Shown here one piece after another: positions 45,491 to 56,118 of a stretch of 64,000 nt of DNA (its first letter is position 1; each line of letters starts with the position of its first letter). Under the pieces are notes generated by a model. It was given only the letters and a program-made list of their open reading frames with translations. It did not search any database and was not told where the DNA came from. Position numbers and translations under genes: made by a program. The stretch comes from Wurfbainia villosa (lineage: Eukaryota > Streptophyta > Magnoliopsida > Zingiberales > Zingiberaceae), in assembly GCA_025175895.1 (NCBI GenBank), contig CM045991.1:74821174-74885173 (forward strand), in the 5' to 3' direction.

Positions 45491-46761
45491 GAAAACCTAG
45501 GATAGTCAACCATATGGACTTGACCTATATCATATTTTTGGTTGACTTAGGATGGCGGGACAACATTTTTGAAATAGTGTTGGGTGATGATAATGTGCCC
45601 ATAAATAGATAATAATGCTTAAATCATGATATTTAATGAAATTGCTATGTATATTTGCAATCATGATTTATGATTTTGATATTTGGCACATAATCATGAG
45701 AAATAGGACTTAAATCATGTTTTAGGTGATATTTTCTTATTATCATTATATAATACCTAATGCATGATAACAATTCAATGAATACATGTGTTTCATGATC
45801 ATAATGTGAAATTAGTTCATATATGCCCTTATGATCATGAGGATTGTTAGGTTGATACTTAACCTTGAAAGAATTGCATGAATATAATGGTTAAGTATAT
45901 ACAAATACCTCTAGGATGCATCTCACACTCACCATAGGCTACCATGATTGAAACTTAGCATGAGTGAGATGTTAGGATGATACAAATGTCCACTAATGCC
46001 TATGGCATTTAGATGATCATTCAAGGTATCAAAATAGCAATAATAGACCAATCATGGGGAAGGCTTATGTTTAATTCATAGACATATTGCCCAAAGATCA
46101 TGGTTGGATATTTCATATGTTTTCAAAACAATTTCTTACTTTAAAATCTATGTATTCATGTTTTGAAACAATTGGATGCAAAACTAGGTGTTAAACTTGA
46201 TACTAGAATGATCAAAAACCTAGTGGTTTTTAAAACTTTTGGATTTTTGTCAAATCTCTGGAAATATAATGACTTTTCATGAAAAACTATTTTTCACTGA
46301 TAAAGAATCTTACAAGAAATATGTTCCCCAAATTTCATGATTTTTTGAATTTTCTGGAATTTTTAATGCATTTCTGAATTTCGCCCCGAAAAATCAGAAT
46401 TTCTGAAAACAGTGTGCCAGTCGACTGGTAGTCTGAACCAGTCGACTGGTGGCCTGATATTCCGAACAGTAAAGGCTGATTTCAGTTATTAAACCAATTT
46501 TTGGTATTTTCCTTCTATTAGACTTGATGCCATGTGTTTATAACTTAGTATTAATCTTTTTGATGGTGTCAAAGGGGGAGAAAATATTATGTTTAAGTTA
46601 ATTATGATAGGGGGAGAATTTGTAGAGAGAGTTTCATGGATTAAGGGGGAGTTGCATGTTGCTATATCATGTTTATGATTACATGCTTTCTTACCTTAGA
46701 ATTTCTATCAAATATTTTTACCTAACTTAAACGGATTGCCACACATCAAAAAGGCGGAGAT
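45491..46761 (+). other. Non-coding tail of element A
   Basis: 1.3 kb, AT-rich, no gene. It holds two exact CAGTCGACTG copies (46418-46427, 46439-46448), a first purine tract TCAAAGGGGGAGAA (about 46569-46582) and the polypurine tract CATCAAAAAGGCGGAGAT (46744-46761) about 180 bp further on. Confidence 0.7.
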
Positions 46762-47961
46762 TATTAGGACAATCTCTTGCCATGATAAGGTTTTGATGTA
46801 TGTGACAAAGGGTTTAAGTTAGGGTGTTAGTGTGATTTGATATGTGCGTTGGAGTCTTGCAGGGCTTAGTAATTCGCACATGGAGCTGTGGTGAGTTTCA
46901 CAACTCATGACTCGGTTCTTGAGTCGGTGAAGGATGGCTTTGCGGAAGCTGTGCGCTTGGAGCATCCGAGGGACTGCCGGACGAGGAGCTTGGAGTGAAG
47001 ACGGAGGAAGTAGACTTCGAGGCAAGAGACGCGAAGGAGCATTGCAGAGCCGTGTGCCTGATGCTGTCGAGGGACGTGGTCGAGGATGAAGATAATTTCG
47101 AAGGCGAGGGACTCCGAGAGATGAGAGTGAGCGAATGTAACCCAGGAAGGGGTAGTAGCTCTTAGGTGAAACTTGGCCATTTGGCTAAGTGTCGGATGGG
47201 ATTTCCCGACACCAGTCGACTGCCATGTAATGGCGATCGGGCCCGAGTCGAACGTGGTTCGACCGGTATTCGGCCCAGCTATTTGAGGCGTATCGCCATA
47301 TGTGGGCAATCGATCGCCAAGATATCGATCGGCTGAAAGCGACGAATGATCGTCGAAAGGGTTTGGCCACAAAACCGCTCATAGCCGACTGGGCAGTCGA
47401 CTATGGAGGCAACAGTCGACTGATGAGGTCCATCAGTCGACTGCCAAGTGTTCCGTTGGACTACAACAGTTGGGATCCGACGTGTTCGAAGGCTATTGGA
47501 GTGGCGGCAGTCGACTGGTGGCGGCCAACGGGAAGAAAAGCTTCCTCTCTATAAAAAGAGAGGGTATGGGCTTTTGGATGCCTAATGCTCATACTCCAAA
47601 CAACCATCCAAGTGCCCCACAAGCTTTATACTCTTCTTACTAGCTTTTACTTCAATTTTATTGTAAGAAGAGTGATCTTGATTGTAAAGGTTACCTCCAC
47701 CTAGCTTGGTGTAAAGGAGAGACCAATAGTGATTGGCTTTGAAGGACTGATTCACCTCGGACGAATCGGGATCGTGGATTAGCGGCGTAGCCGTGAACCA
47801 CGTTACATCTTGCGTTAGCGTTTTGATTCTTGTCTTGTATATTTACTTGTCTTGTCTTATTATATTCCGCTTGCGCTAACCTTTTGTAGACGAGTAAATT
47901 ACGACATCCATCGATTGAGGGCTATTCACCCCCCTCTAGCCGGCCGTTTCGATCCCCAACA
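46762..47961 (+). repeat. 3' LTR of element A
   Basis: 1200 bp; begins TATTAGGACAATCTC (the TG end is mutated to TA) and ends GATCCCCAACA. TATA box at 47550-47558. It is the uninterrupted reference for the composite 5' LTR. Confidence 0.85.
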
Positions 47962-49052
47962 CAAAGGTGATTCTAGGACTTCGATTTCTCTTGTGTATCA
48001 CAGGACAATGTTGTCAATTGGCGTTGTCTAGACATTTACCTACGGTCTTGTGGAAGGGACATCATACACTCTCTCGCAGAGCCGCCGCATCTACCAGGAG
48101 CTATCTCCGCCTAAAAGGTCGGGATAGAGGGTACGAGGATGCCAAATCAATCCCTACGGTGTATCATTTCCGATTCCACCGCACCCTTCTCCCCGCAGTT
48201 GCAGGAGATCAGGTTTACCCCTAGGTTCCTTAATCAAACCTCCTAAATTTTAGATTGCGAGGGCTGTCACCCCTCGTATCACCTAAGCACAGTGGAAAGA
48301 AAGCCAAACACGCATACATATAGTAAAGGGCAACTACCAATTGTCAAAGCAAACTCATGAGCAGAATTTAACATGAACCAACATTGTTTATGTACACAAG
48401 CTACTCCCTAATCCTAGAATCGAAAGTACTACTCCATGTATACGAAGGAAGAATCACAAAGCATGTCTAAGATTGAATACATAAGGAATGAAACGCAGAA
48501 ATAGAGATATACAATGCTTCCGTGATCTTCTCTCCGACGTTGAATTGTAAGGTGTGGACCTCCGGCGGCGTTCCTCCTCCCCGTTGCAAGTTACCGAAGC
48601 TTTTTAGGGCTTCGACGTGCCTTCCTAGCCATCGTACCTCCCCCCTAGGGTTTGGGCGGAGCCATCCTTATATAAACATCGCCTCGGACCACTGGAAAAT
48701 ATCGAAAAAAACCCTAGTCGCACAAATCTGTCGAGCCGCCACACGACCGTGTGTTTCCACATGGTCAGGCCTTGTGCCACCCTAGGGTGCCGATCTCACC
48801 CATTGGACACAGCCGTGTGAATCCACATGCCCTGACCATGTCCCACTCTGCGTCTAGCTGCGAAATATCCTTTTTCTTCCGATCTTTTCACCCGAAAAGC
48901 TAACCTGCATACAAAAGTACAACGAGCAGACCTCCGAACTAGAAAATAAGAAATGCGTGCAAAAATAGAGTAACATATGCATGAAACTAACACAAAATGC
49001 AATGAGATGTGAGCGAAAACTACTCCTAAAACCCTATATGTTTTGCTCACAT

Positions 49053-49071
49053 CACTTCCCCCATACTTAAA
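49053..49071 (-). other. Polypurine tract of element K
   Basis: The minus strand reads TTTAAGTATGGGGGAAGTG next to the LTR start TGATGTGAGC, preceded by GAGGACAAGCAAAG. This is the typical arrangement of Athila/Tat elements. Confidence 0.7.
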
Positions 49072-49989
49072 TCTTTGCTTGTCCTCAAGCAAACCTCAGT
49101 GTCATGAAATTTTAAAAAGATATTATCCCATAATTAGCATGTTAACTAAATTTATCATGTGGTATTTACAATTAAAGCAAAACAAATATGTTCTAGAAGT
49201 TCACTAAGTTAGCTCCTCGTGCTCGTGCTAAGCGAACCATTCTTTGGGGATGCCCGTTCCATGGTGAGTTAAGTTGTCACCTCATAGCTTTCCTAAGGTT
49301 TTCGGCTCTTAGGCACTTACCTGCCCAAAGCAAGGGTCGTTCCCTAGATCTAGCATAAAGTCTCAAAGGCGTGCTCGGTATTGAGAAAAATTGGTAGGTG
49401 TTTCCCAAAGAATCTAACTTGGTCTCAAAGGGCACCTAGCCATTTCCACACGACAACTATTTTTTATCCTCATAATTTTTTTCATTTCTTTTTCTTTTTT
49501 ATCTTTTTCTTTTCTCTCTTTTATTTTTTGGCTCACTGGGATTTTGATTTTTCCAAATGGGCTTACACAATCCGAGCATCTCCAGTAACTAAAATGCTAA
49601 ACCTAGAATCACCTATGGATTCCAAAGTACTAGACTACTGAAGTGAATCATAACTAAGTATATACTAGATTCTCCCTTTCAGAATGTTCGACATGTGTGA
49701 GTGCAAAAACAAAGCTAACCAGTGTAAGTCTAGAACATTCAATAAAGCGAATAAAATAAAATACCACAAGATAAATGGAGTTAAGCTACCTATGGGAACA
49801 ACTCATGCAAGCAACTTTCAAAAAATACTACTGAGGTAGCTTTACAGACAACAAAAATTAAGTACTAAAAGAAACTCAACAACTCAGGCATGAATAAATA
49901 AAAATACCAGAAAAAAACCACTGCTAGGAAATAAAAAAAAATAAACCTTAGGGTCTCCCCCAGACTTAAATGAAAATATACCTCTAATA
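49072..49989 (-). other. 3' untranslated region of element K
   Basis: No gene. It has a second purine block on the minus strand (TTTAAGTCTGGGGGAGACC, about 49955-49975), which is again a two-tract arrangement, here about 900 bp apart. A T-rich run lies at 49459-49530. Confidence 0.5.
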
Positions 49990-50206
49990 CGGTGGACGAG
50001 ATGGAAAGTCAGGGAGCCTAGGCATCTCTGGATCCTAGGAGAACCTGCTGCTGAGCCGCTAATGCCACATATACATGTGGTCGATCTGGGAGCTGGTGGA
50101 TGCAGTGGAGGCTTGGTGCTCCTCCTCCCTAGCCCACTGCACCTGCTGGGCATGCATGTGCTGCCGCATCTCCCTACGATAGGTGACCTCATCCTGGCGA
50201 TGAACA
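49990..50206 (-). pseudogene. K ORF1/env-like frame, C-terminal part
   Basis: On the minus strand the frame from the C2 junction reads HRQDEVTYRREMRQHMHAQQ and VQWAREEEHQAST, and ends at a stop about 150 bp later. Gln/Glu/His-rich helical sequence fits the tail of the Athila ORF1-type protein that begins at 61610. The function of that protein in plant gypsy elements is unknown. Confidence 0.55.
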
Positions 50207-52008
50207 TGTTAGTTATAGCCCTAGAGCCAATCATGTGATGGTTGAAAAGGGAATATTTTGTATCATATTCAATAAAGACAAAGGATTGGTTATTATATTT
50301 AAGTCTTGCTTGTGCCAGCTAAATTAAATATAGTAATGCCCTAGAAAAGTAGGTTCTTATCTACAGCACATCAATTGGCAGAATTGATTATGAGAGGCTG
50401 TAGAGAACACTTTCTAAATGTTCCTAGTCAAGTATTAATATGCAAGGGCAATATTAATACATAAAGACTAGCATGTAGGTCAATTGATGACTTGATCTCA
50501 CAAGTCATGGATATATGATATCAAGTTGACACATGGGTATATATTATAGAATATATACTGAACTGACCCGCCATGAGAAAGTTTCATGGATCGTTATATG
50601 AGTGTCATAAACTTTCTCATGTGACTATTGGTATGAATAGTCCTCAGATCTGAAGTCACTACGGTTCCCTACATAAGGAGTTATGTACTTTGGTATCGTC
50701 AAACGTCACTCGTAACAGGGTGGACCATAAAGGCGATTACTGGGTATATAACAAATTATGCGGAGGGATGTGAGTGATGTAGATGAGATCTATCCCTCTC
50801 ATATGACGAGAGTGATATCGGTGGGCCCCTTGATTGAGTAGAACTACTAAAACGCATGGCCATGCTCGAATGAGTCAATATGAGATATTGAGCTCATTTG
50901 TTTGAGTTAGTTTACTCAGGGATCAAGAAACACATAGATTGATCGAGGATGACACGGTCTATGCCTCATTGGTCAATCTGATATCAAGGATAGAAGGACA
51001 CGGTCATACATTAAAGTAGTCACGGAAAGGTTAGTCGGATCTTGACTTATCTCATAACTTGGGTAGCAATGATGTATTGCTAGATGCCGCTCATTGCTTG
51101 TGTATCTAAAAGAGTTTAGATCCACTGCCAACGTTATGAGAGCCTATAGGGTCACACACAAAGAGCATGATAATTAGAGGAATTAGAGTATTCTAGTTTG
51201 ACTAGAATAATTTGGGAATAAGCTTAAGTACAAAATGGTTTTTGGACTTTAAGCTTAATGAGAATTTTAGCTAATTGATTTAATGAGATTAATTCAATAT
51301 GTTACCTTATTGATTTAATGAGATTAATTCAATATGATAACATAAGCTTAATTGAATTAATAAGATTAATTCAACATGCATGAATGCCACATAAGAATGC
51401 CACATAAGCATGCCACCTAAGCATCCACCTAAGCTAGATGAGGTGGAAGGAGACAAAGTGGTTTTTGTCTCCTTATGGGCCGCCAAACAAGGAAGCCAAC
51501 TCCTTTTTGATTGTGTCTCAATGCAATTGATTGCATTGAATGTGGAGGTGAAAGGGTTTTTCCAACCCTATAAAAGACTCCATGAAGTGGCCGCCATAGT
51601 AAGCATTGTGGTTGTGAGAGAGCTTGAGAGCTTGGTGGAAGCTTTGGTTGTGTGGTTTTGTGAGTGTAGGCTAGCAAGAAGAGTAGTCTTCTTCTTCTTT
51701 CTCTTTTCCTAGATTCCTCTCCTTTAGGGACTTCTCTAGCAAGAAGTAAAGGAGAGCTCTTCTAGTTTCTTTTGTGAGACAAGAGCTTGCTCGTGGATAC
51801 ATATAGAGGCACGGACATTTGAACGCTGCTAAAGATCCAACAAACCAAAAGGAAAAGCGGATTAACAAGGGCACGCAACAAAGGTAATCCTCTCCTATAA
51901 GATAGGTTTGGTTTTAGAGAAATTTATTTTAGTTTTCTTTCATAAGGATCACTAGGAAGGGATCCTAATTTTTCCGCAAGATATGCTATTTGGCATAAAG
52001 AATCCCAA
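50207..52008 (+). repeat. 5' LTR of copia C2
   Basis: It starts TGTTAGTTATAGCCC; its end is damaged (AATCCCAAAG instead of AATCCCAACAG). About 1.80 kb. The following primer-binding site reads GGTATCAGAGCC (52011-52022), without the longer tRNA match seen in C1. Confidence 0.87.
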
Positions 52009-52022
52009 AGGGTATCAGAGCC

Positions 52023-53219
52023 ACTTATAAAGATCGATAAAAATAGTTTTCTATTTTATATATGATATAGAAGTAGGATAAATTTTATTATGAGTTGATA
52101 ATTGCATTAGCAATTTTTCAAACATAATAAAATATCCGATGTCTTTTAAAAGTTAAAATTGACATGGTGCATGGTTATGGCCTAGTCCTAAAAGTTTGTG
52201 ATTGTGTGTTGTAATTCTTAATACGGCCTGCGTGTCGTGCCTTTCTCCTAAAATTCTTGTTGTAAAATTAGTTTTAGACTCGAATGTAACTCGAGTATTT
52301 CTCCTTTTGTAATATACAAAACAAAGATGGAGGGTCCATTGGAAGATGAGGTTACAAGGAGGAAGTCAACACACAAGACAACCAAAAGGAAGCACTTGGG
52401 AGAAGATGCTATCCCTAGGTTGACCAATCAATCTTTTCATTGGCTTGAGAAGATTGTAGAATAAGGGCCATAACCATGACACACTTAGTTTAATATGTAT
52501 GTGATGCATGTTAATTTAGCTTGTATGTGATGCATGTTAATTTAGCTTATATGTGATGTATGCTAATATGTATGTGATGCATGTTTAAGTTTATATCTTA
52601 ATAAGTCAAATACGATATGCCTACCAAAGTTTGGTACTCACTACTTCCTCGATCATTTGTTATTGGGTTTGCCAAAGCAAAGCAATGCATTTTATCTTGG
52701 AAGAGTGCGAGTGGACAATCGTGATGTCCCGCTATCAAACTTGGTTAAGACTTAATTAAGTTTTTCTTAATTAGTTAAGAAAGTAGAGGCATATATTAGC
52801 TTTGAGCATAAGTTTTAAAATTAGTTTTATGTGATTTCCGAACATCAGCTTTGTCTTAGAAGTGGTCGCTGTTCGATATCCAAGAAGGCCTCGTGCCTCG
52901 CCACTACCGAAGTCCGGGTTTAGGAATAAACACTAAACTAATCTAAACTTAACCAAAGCTATTAAAGAGTTACATCAGATGTAATTGGCAAAAGATTGCC
53001 TACCTAATCATACTACGTCTTGGGCGATTAGCCAAAGCTAACTCAAGATGAATTATGATGTGGATCTTTATCCCATATAAATTTATAGCTAAATAGTAGC
53101 TAATGATGAAAAGTGTTTGCCTACATCAATGATTAGCTCATATCAAAGCTATGAGAATTTAGTGAGCCTCATTTAATTAAAGGCCTAATTAAATGACTTA
53201 GGTATGATACTTAATTTTG
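52023..53219 (+). other. C2 leader, non-coding
   Basis: About 1.2 kb between primer-binding site and gag. It has a short triple repeat of GTATGTGATGCATGTTAAT-like sequence (about 52495-52580) and no coding potential. Confidence 0.5.
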
Positions 53220-53750
53220 CATTTTAATTGTTGTAGATCACCATATCATATAACACGACACACCCCCTCAACAAGCGATCTGTCCATGAGAAGGACAAGC
53301 TCAATGGAGCGAACTATCTTGACTGGTATAGGAACTTTAGGATTATCCTCAAGCAAGAACGCAAATATGTCCTAGAGCTACCCCTGAAATACCTGCCCTC
53401 GCCACTCGGTCCAAAAAGATGCTTATAAGAAGCATCAAGATGACGATTAGATGTGTCATGCCTTATGCTTGCAACCATGAACTCGAGCTCGTAAGCAACA
53501 TGAGAACATGGATGCCTATGATATTGTTGAGCATGTGAATCTACTATATCACGGACACGCCAGGCACGAGCGTTTTGAAGTGTCGAAGGCTCTTTTTGCA
53601 TGCAAGATGCAAGAATGAACACCTGTAGGAACTCACGTACTCAAAATGATTGGGTACGCTGAGAACCTCAAAGACTAGGTTTTCCATCGAGCCAAGAATT
53701 GGCAATCGATGTTATCCTCGCAATCGCTTTAAGCATATAATCAATTCGTC
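53220..53750 (+). pseudogene. C2 gag, N-terminal part, decayed
   Basis: Pieces of copia gag in shifting frames: EKDKLNGANYLDWYRNFRII (about 53288-53347), followed by LKQERKYVLE, is the N-terminal gag block with the conserved N-Y-x-x-W. Later fragments are recognisable only by position, up to HHELYNMNEIDKL-like sequence around 53751. Several indels make it non-coding. It shows which part C1 has lost. Confidence 0.65.
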
Positions 53751-54734
53751 ATGAATTATAACATGAATGAAATTGATAAACTTTGCTCGAGATTCTCAAA
53801 GATGTTAAGAATCACAACCAATCTCAAAAAGAAAGTTAGTAACGTACTAATGGTCAAGAAGGGCAAAGGTAAGCGCAAAGGCAAGGGTAAGACCCAAGCC
53901 AAAGGCAAGGCCAATTCATCCACTTCAAAGGGTAAAGGTAAAGTACCTAAGGAAGGGGACTGTTTCCATTGCGGTGAGACTGGACACTGGAAGCGGAACT
54001 GCAAAGTCTACCTTGAGGAAGTAAAGAAGAAGAGAAGTGGGACTTCTGCCTCAGGTATACACGTTATAGAAGTTAATTTATCTATTTCTTCTACATGGGT
54101 ATTAGATACCGGATGTGCATCTCACATTTGTACTAATGTGCAGGGACTGAGAAATAGTAGACTAATGGCAAAAGGCGAAGTGGACCTACGAGTAGGCAAT
54201 GGCGCAAAAGTTGTTGCTGTAGCTGTAGGAACATATTCCTTGTCTTTGCCCACTGGGCTTATCTTAGAACTAGAGGAGTGCTTATATGTACCTGCATTGA
54301 CAAAGAACATAATTTCTGTATCTTGTTTAGACAAGAAAAACTTTTCTTTTATAATAAAGGACAAATGTTGTTCCATTTATTTGAATGAAATGTTCTATTG
54401 TAATGCACCACTTATGAATGGTCTCTATGTTCTAGATTTAGAAAACCCAATATATAACGTAAATACCAAACGATTCAAATCGAATGATTTGAACCAAACA
54501 TATCTCTGGCACTGTCGCCTAGGTCACATAAATGAAAAACGCATATCCCAACTCCATAAAGATGGATTATTGGACTCATTTGATTTTGAATCATATGAGG
54601 TATGCGAATCTTGTCTTTTAGGAAAGATGACTAAAACTCCATTTAGTGGACATGGCGAGAGAGCGACGGACTTGTTAGGACTCATACATACTGATGTATG
54701 TGGCCCTTTCAATGTCGGCCAGAGGAGGCTATAA
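53751..54734 (+). pseudogene. C2 gag end, protease, GAG-pre-integrase
   Basis: This 327-codon frame holds a Lys-rich run, the zinc knuckle CFHCGETGHWKRNC (residues about 72-85), then the aspartic protease: WVLDTGCASHIC with the catalytic D-T-G (residues about 117-119) and VGNGAKVVAVAVGTYSL. GAG-pre-integrase follows (YLWHCRLGHINEKRISQLHK) and the start of the integrase core (GLIHTDVCGPF, first catalytic Asp). The frame leaves pol after FNV by a small deletion near 54715. Gag and protease are joined in one frame, as usual in copia elements. Confidence 0.85.
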
Positions 54735-55100
54735 ATACTTTATTACTTTCACTGATGATATGAGTAGATTTGGCTACTTATATTTGATGAGACATAAGTC
54801 AGAATCCTTTGAAAAGTTCAAAGAATTCAAGAATGAAGTACAAAACCAACTTGGTAAGCGATTAAGCTACTTCGATCGATCGAGGTGGTGAATACCTTAG
54901 TCAAGAGTTTCGTGATCACTGGCCGAGTGTGGGATAATATCCCAACTCACTCCACCCGAACACCACAATGGAATGGTGTATCCGAGAGGAGAAATTGTAC
55001 TCTATTAGATATGGTACGATCAATGATGAGCGACCGATCTACCTACTTCCTTTTGGGGACTAGCTCTAGAGATACCGCTTACACTTAATCGCGTCCCATC
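54694..55100 (+). pseudogene. C2 integrase core, indel-damaged
   Basis: GGYKYFITFTDDMSRFGYLY and KFKEFKNEVQNQLGKR are intact; afterwards the frame changes at nearly every C/G-rich word (missing bases relative to C1 at about 54860, 54880, 54922, 54958, 55033). TPQWNGVSERRNCTLLDMVR (54975-55010) keeps the catalytic Glu in another frame. Confidence 0.75.
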
Positions 55101-55568
55101 AAAAGCAGAGAAAAGACACCATATACGATATGGATCGAAGAGTCCCAAAATGTCTTTTATAAAGATTTGGGGTTGTAAGCTTACGTTAGACGTCAAGTCT
55201 CAGATAAACTAGGACCCAAATCAGATAAGTGTTATTTTGTAGGATATCCCAAGGAAACTAAGGGATATTACTTTTACAATCCCACACTTGGCAAGGTGTT
55301 TATTGCCAGAAATGCTGTCTTTCTAGAAAGAGAATTTATTTCTAGAAAAACTAGTGGGAGTAAAATTCATCTTGAAGAAGTTCAAGATGACGATAACACT
55401 AAGGCTTCGATGGAAAATGAACAGGAACCACAAAGTGTTGTGGATGAGGAAATTGTTGCCCAAAGAGTTGTGGAGCAAACACTGCTCAAGTAGACCAACC
55501 TCTTCAGATCTGATAGATCCGCTGCCAACCCGAGAGATATTCTTTTCTCGACCGACAACGGTGAGGTA
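55101..55568 (+). pseudogene. C2 integrase C-terminal and linker region
   Basis: Homologous to C1 40354-40790: VGYPKETKGYYFYN (about 55240-55280), EREFISRKTSGSKIHLEEV (55326-55383). Frame breaks at 55175, 55310 and 55485-55560. No complete product. Confidence 0.7.
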
Positions 55569-56118
55569 TTGCTTGTTGATCTTGACGAGCCTACATCCTA
55601 TCAAGAAGCTATGATGAGCCCAGATTCCGAGAAATGGCTAGAGGCCATGAGATCCGAAATGGAATCCATGTACACTAACCAAGTATGGACTTTGGTTGAT
55701 CCACCTGAAGGGGTAAAACCCATTGGGTGTAAGTGGGTCTTTAAAGTAAAGACTGACATGGATAGTAATAAGCATACCTATAAAGGTAGATTGGTGGCTA
55801 AAGGATTCAAACAAATTCATGGTATTGACTATGATGAAACCTTTTCACCAGTTGCGATGCTTAAATCCATTCGGATCATACTTGCTATTGCATCCTACCA
55901 CGATTATGAGATCTGGCAGATGGATGTCAAAACCGCTTTTCTGAATGGAAAGCTACTCGAGGATGTGTACATGACACAGCCTGAGGGTTTTGAAGATCCA
56001 AAGCATCCTGGAAAGGTATGCAAACTGCAAAGGTCCATTTATGGACTAAAGCAAGCCTCTCGAAGCTGGAATCTTCGATTCGATGATGCAATCAAGGAGT
56101 TTGGTTTCATCAAGAATG
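55569..56118 (+). pseudogene. C2 reverse transcriptase, part 1
   Basis: Uninterrupted frame from VDLDEPTSYQEAMMSPDSEK through KPIGCKWVFKVK, DETFSPVAML and MDVKTAFLNGKL (first catalytic Asp) to RFDDAIKEFGFIKN, where C3 is inserted. It is almost identical to C1 here. It ends in LTR sequence instead of continuing to YVDD. Confidence 0.85.

Larger units (their letters stand above)
33470..47961 (+). mobile_element. Element A, gag-only element hosting C1 and B
   Basis: A full insertion with perfect target duplication CAAAG (33465-33469 and 47962-47966). 5' LTR 33470-37017 (enlarged by LTR B), primer-binding site TGGTATCAGAGCC at 37020-37032, gag 37081-45490 (split by C1), non-coding tail with paired purine tracts, 3' LTR 46762-47961. 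No protease or polymerase. With both guests removed it would be about 5.4 kb. It belongs to the gag-only class that must borrow enzymes; its gag was an unbroken 574-codon frame until C1 landed. Confidence 0.9.
33200..49054 (-). repeat. 3' LTR of element K, split by element A
   Basis: Two parts, 33200-33469 and 47967-49054, give about 1.36 kb, with TG...CA ends in plus reading (TGCGCACGG...CTCACATCA). The left part contains GCAAGTGCACGGATGTCGTC-AAGTAATAAAGATT, a block common in Athila/Tat LTRs. The right part contains CACACGACCGTGTG-type palindromes (48750-48830). The interrupting element A has an exact CAAAG duplication, so the join is certain. Confidence 0.75.

Noticed and set aside
48522..48785. 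87-codon frame
   Set aside because: Within the K LTR; no conserved motif.
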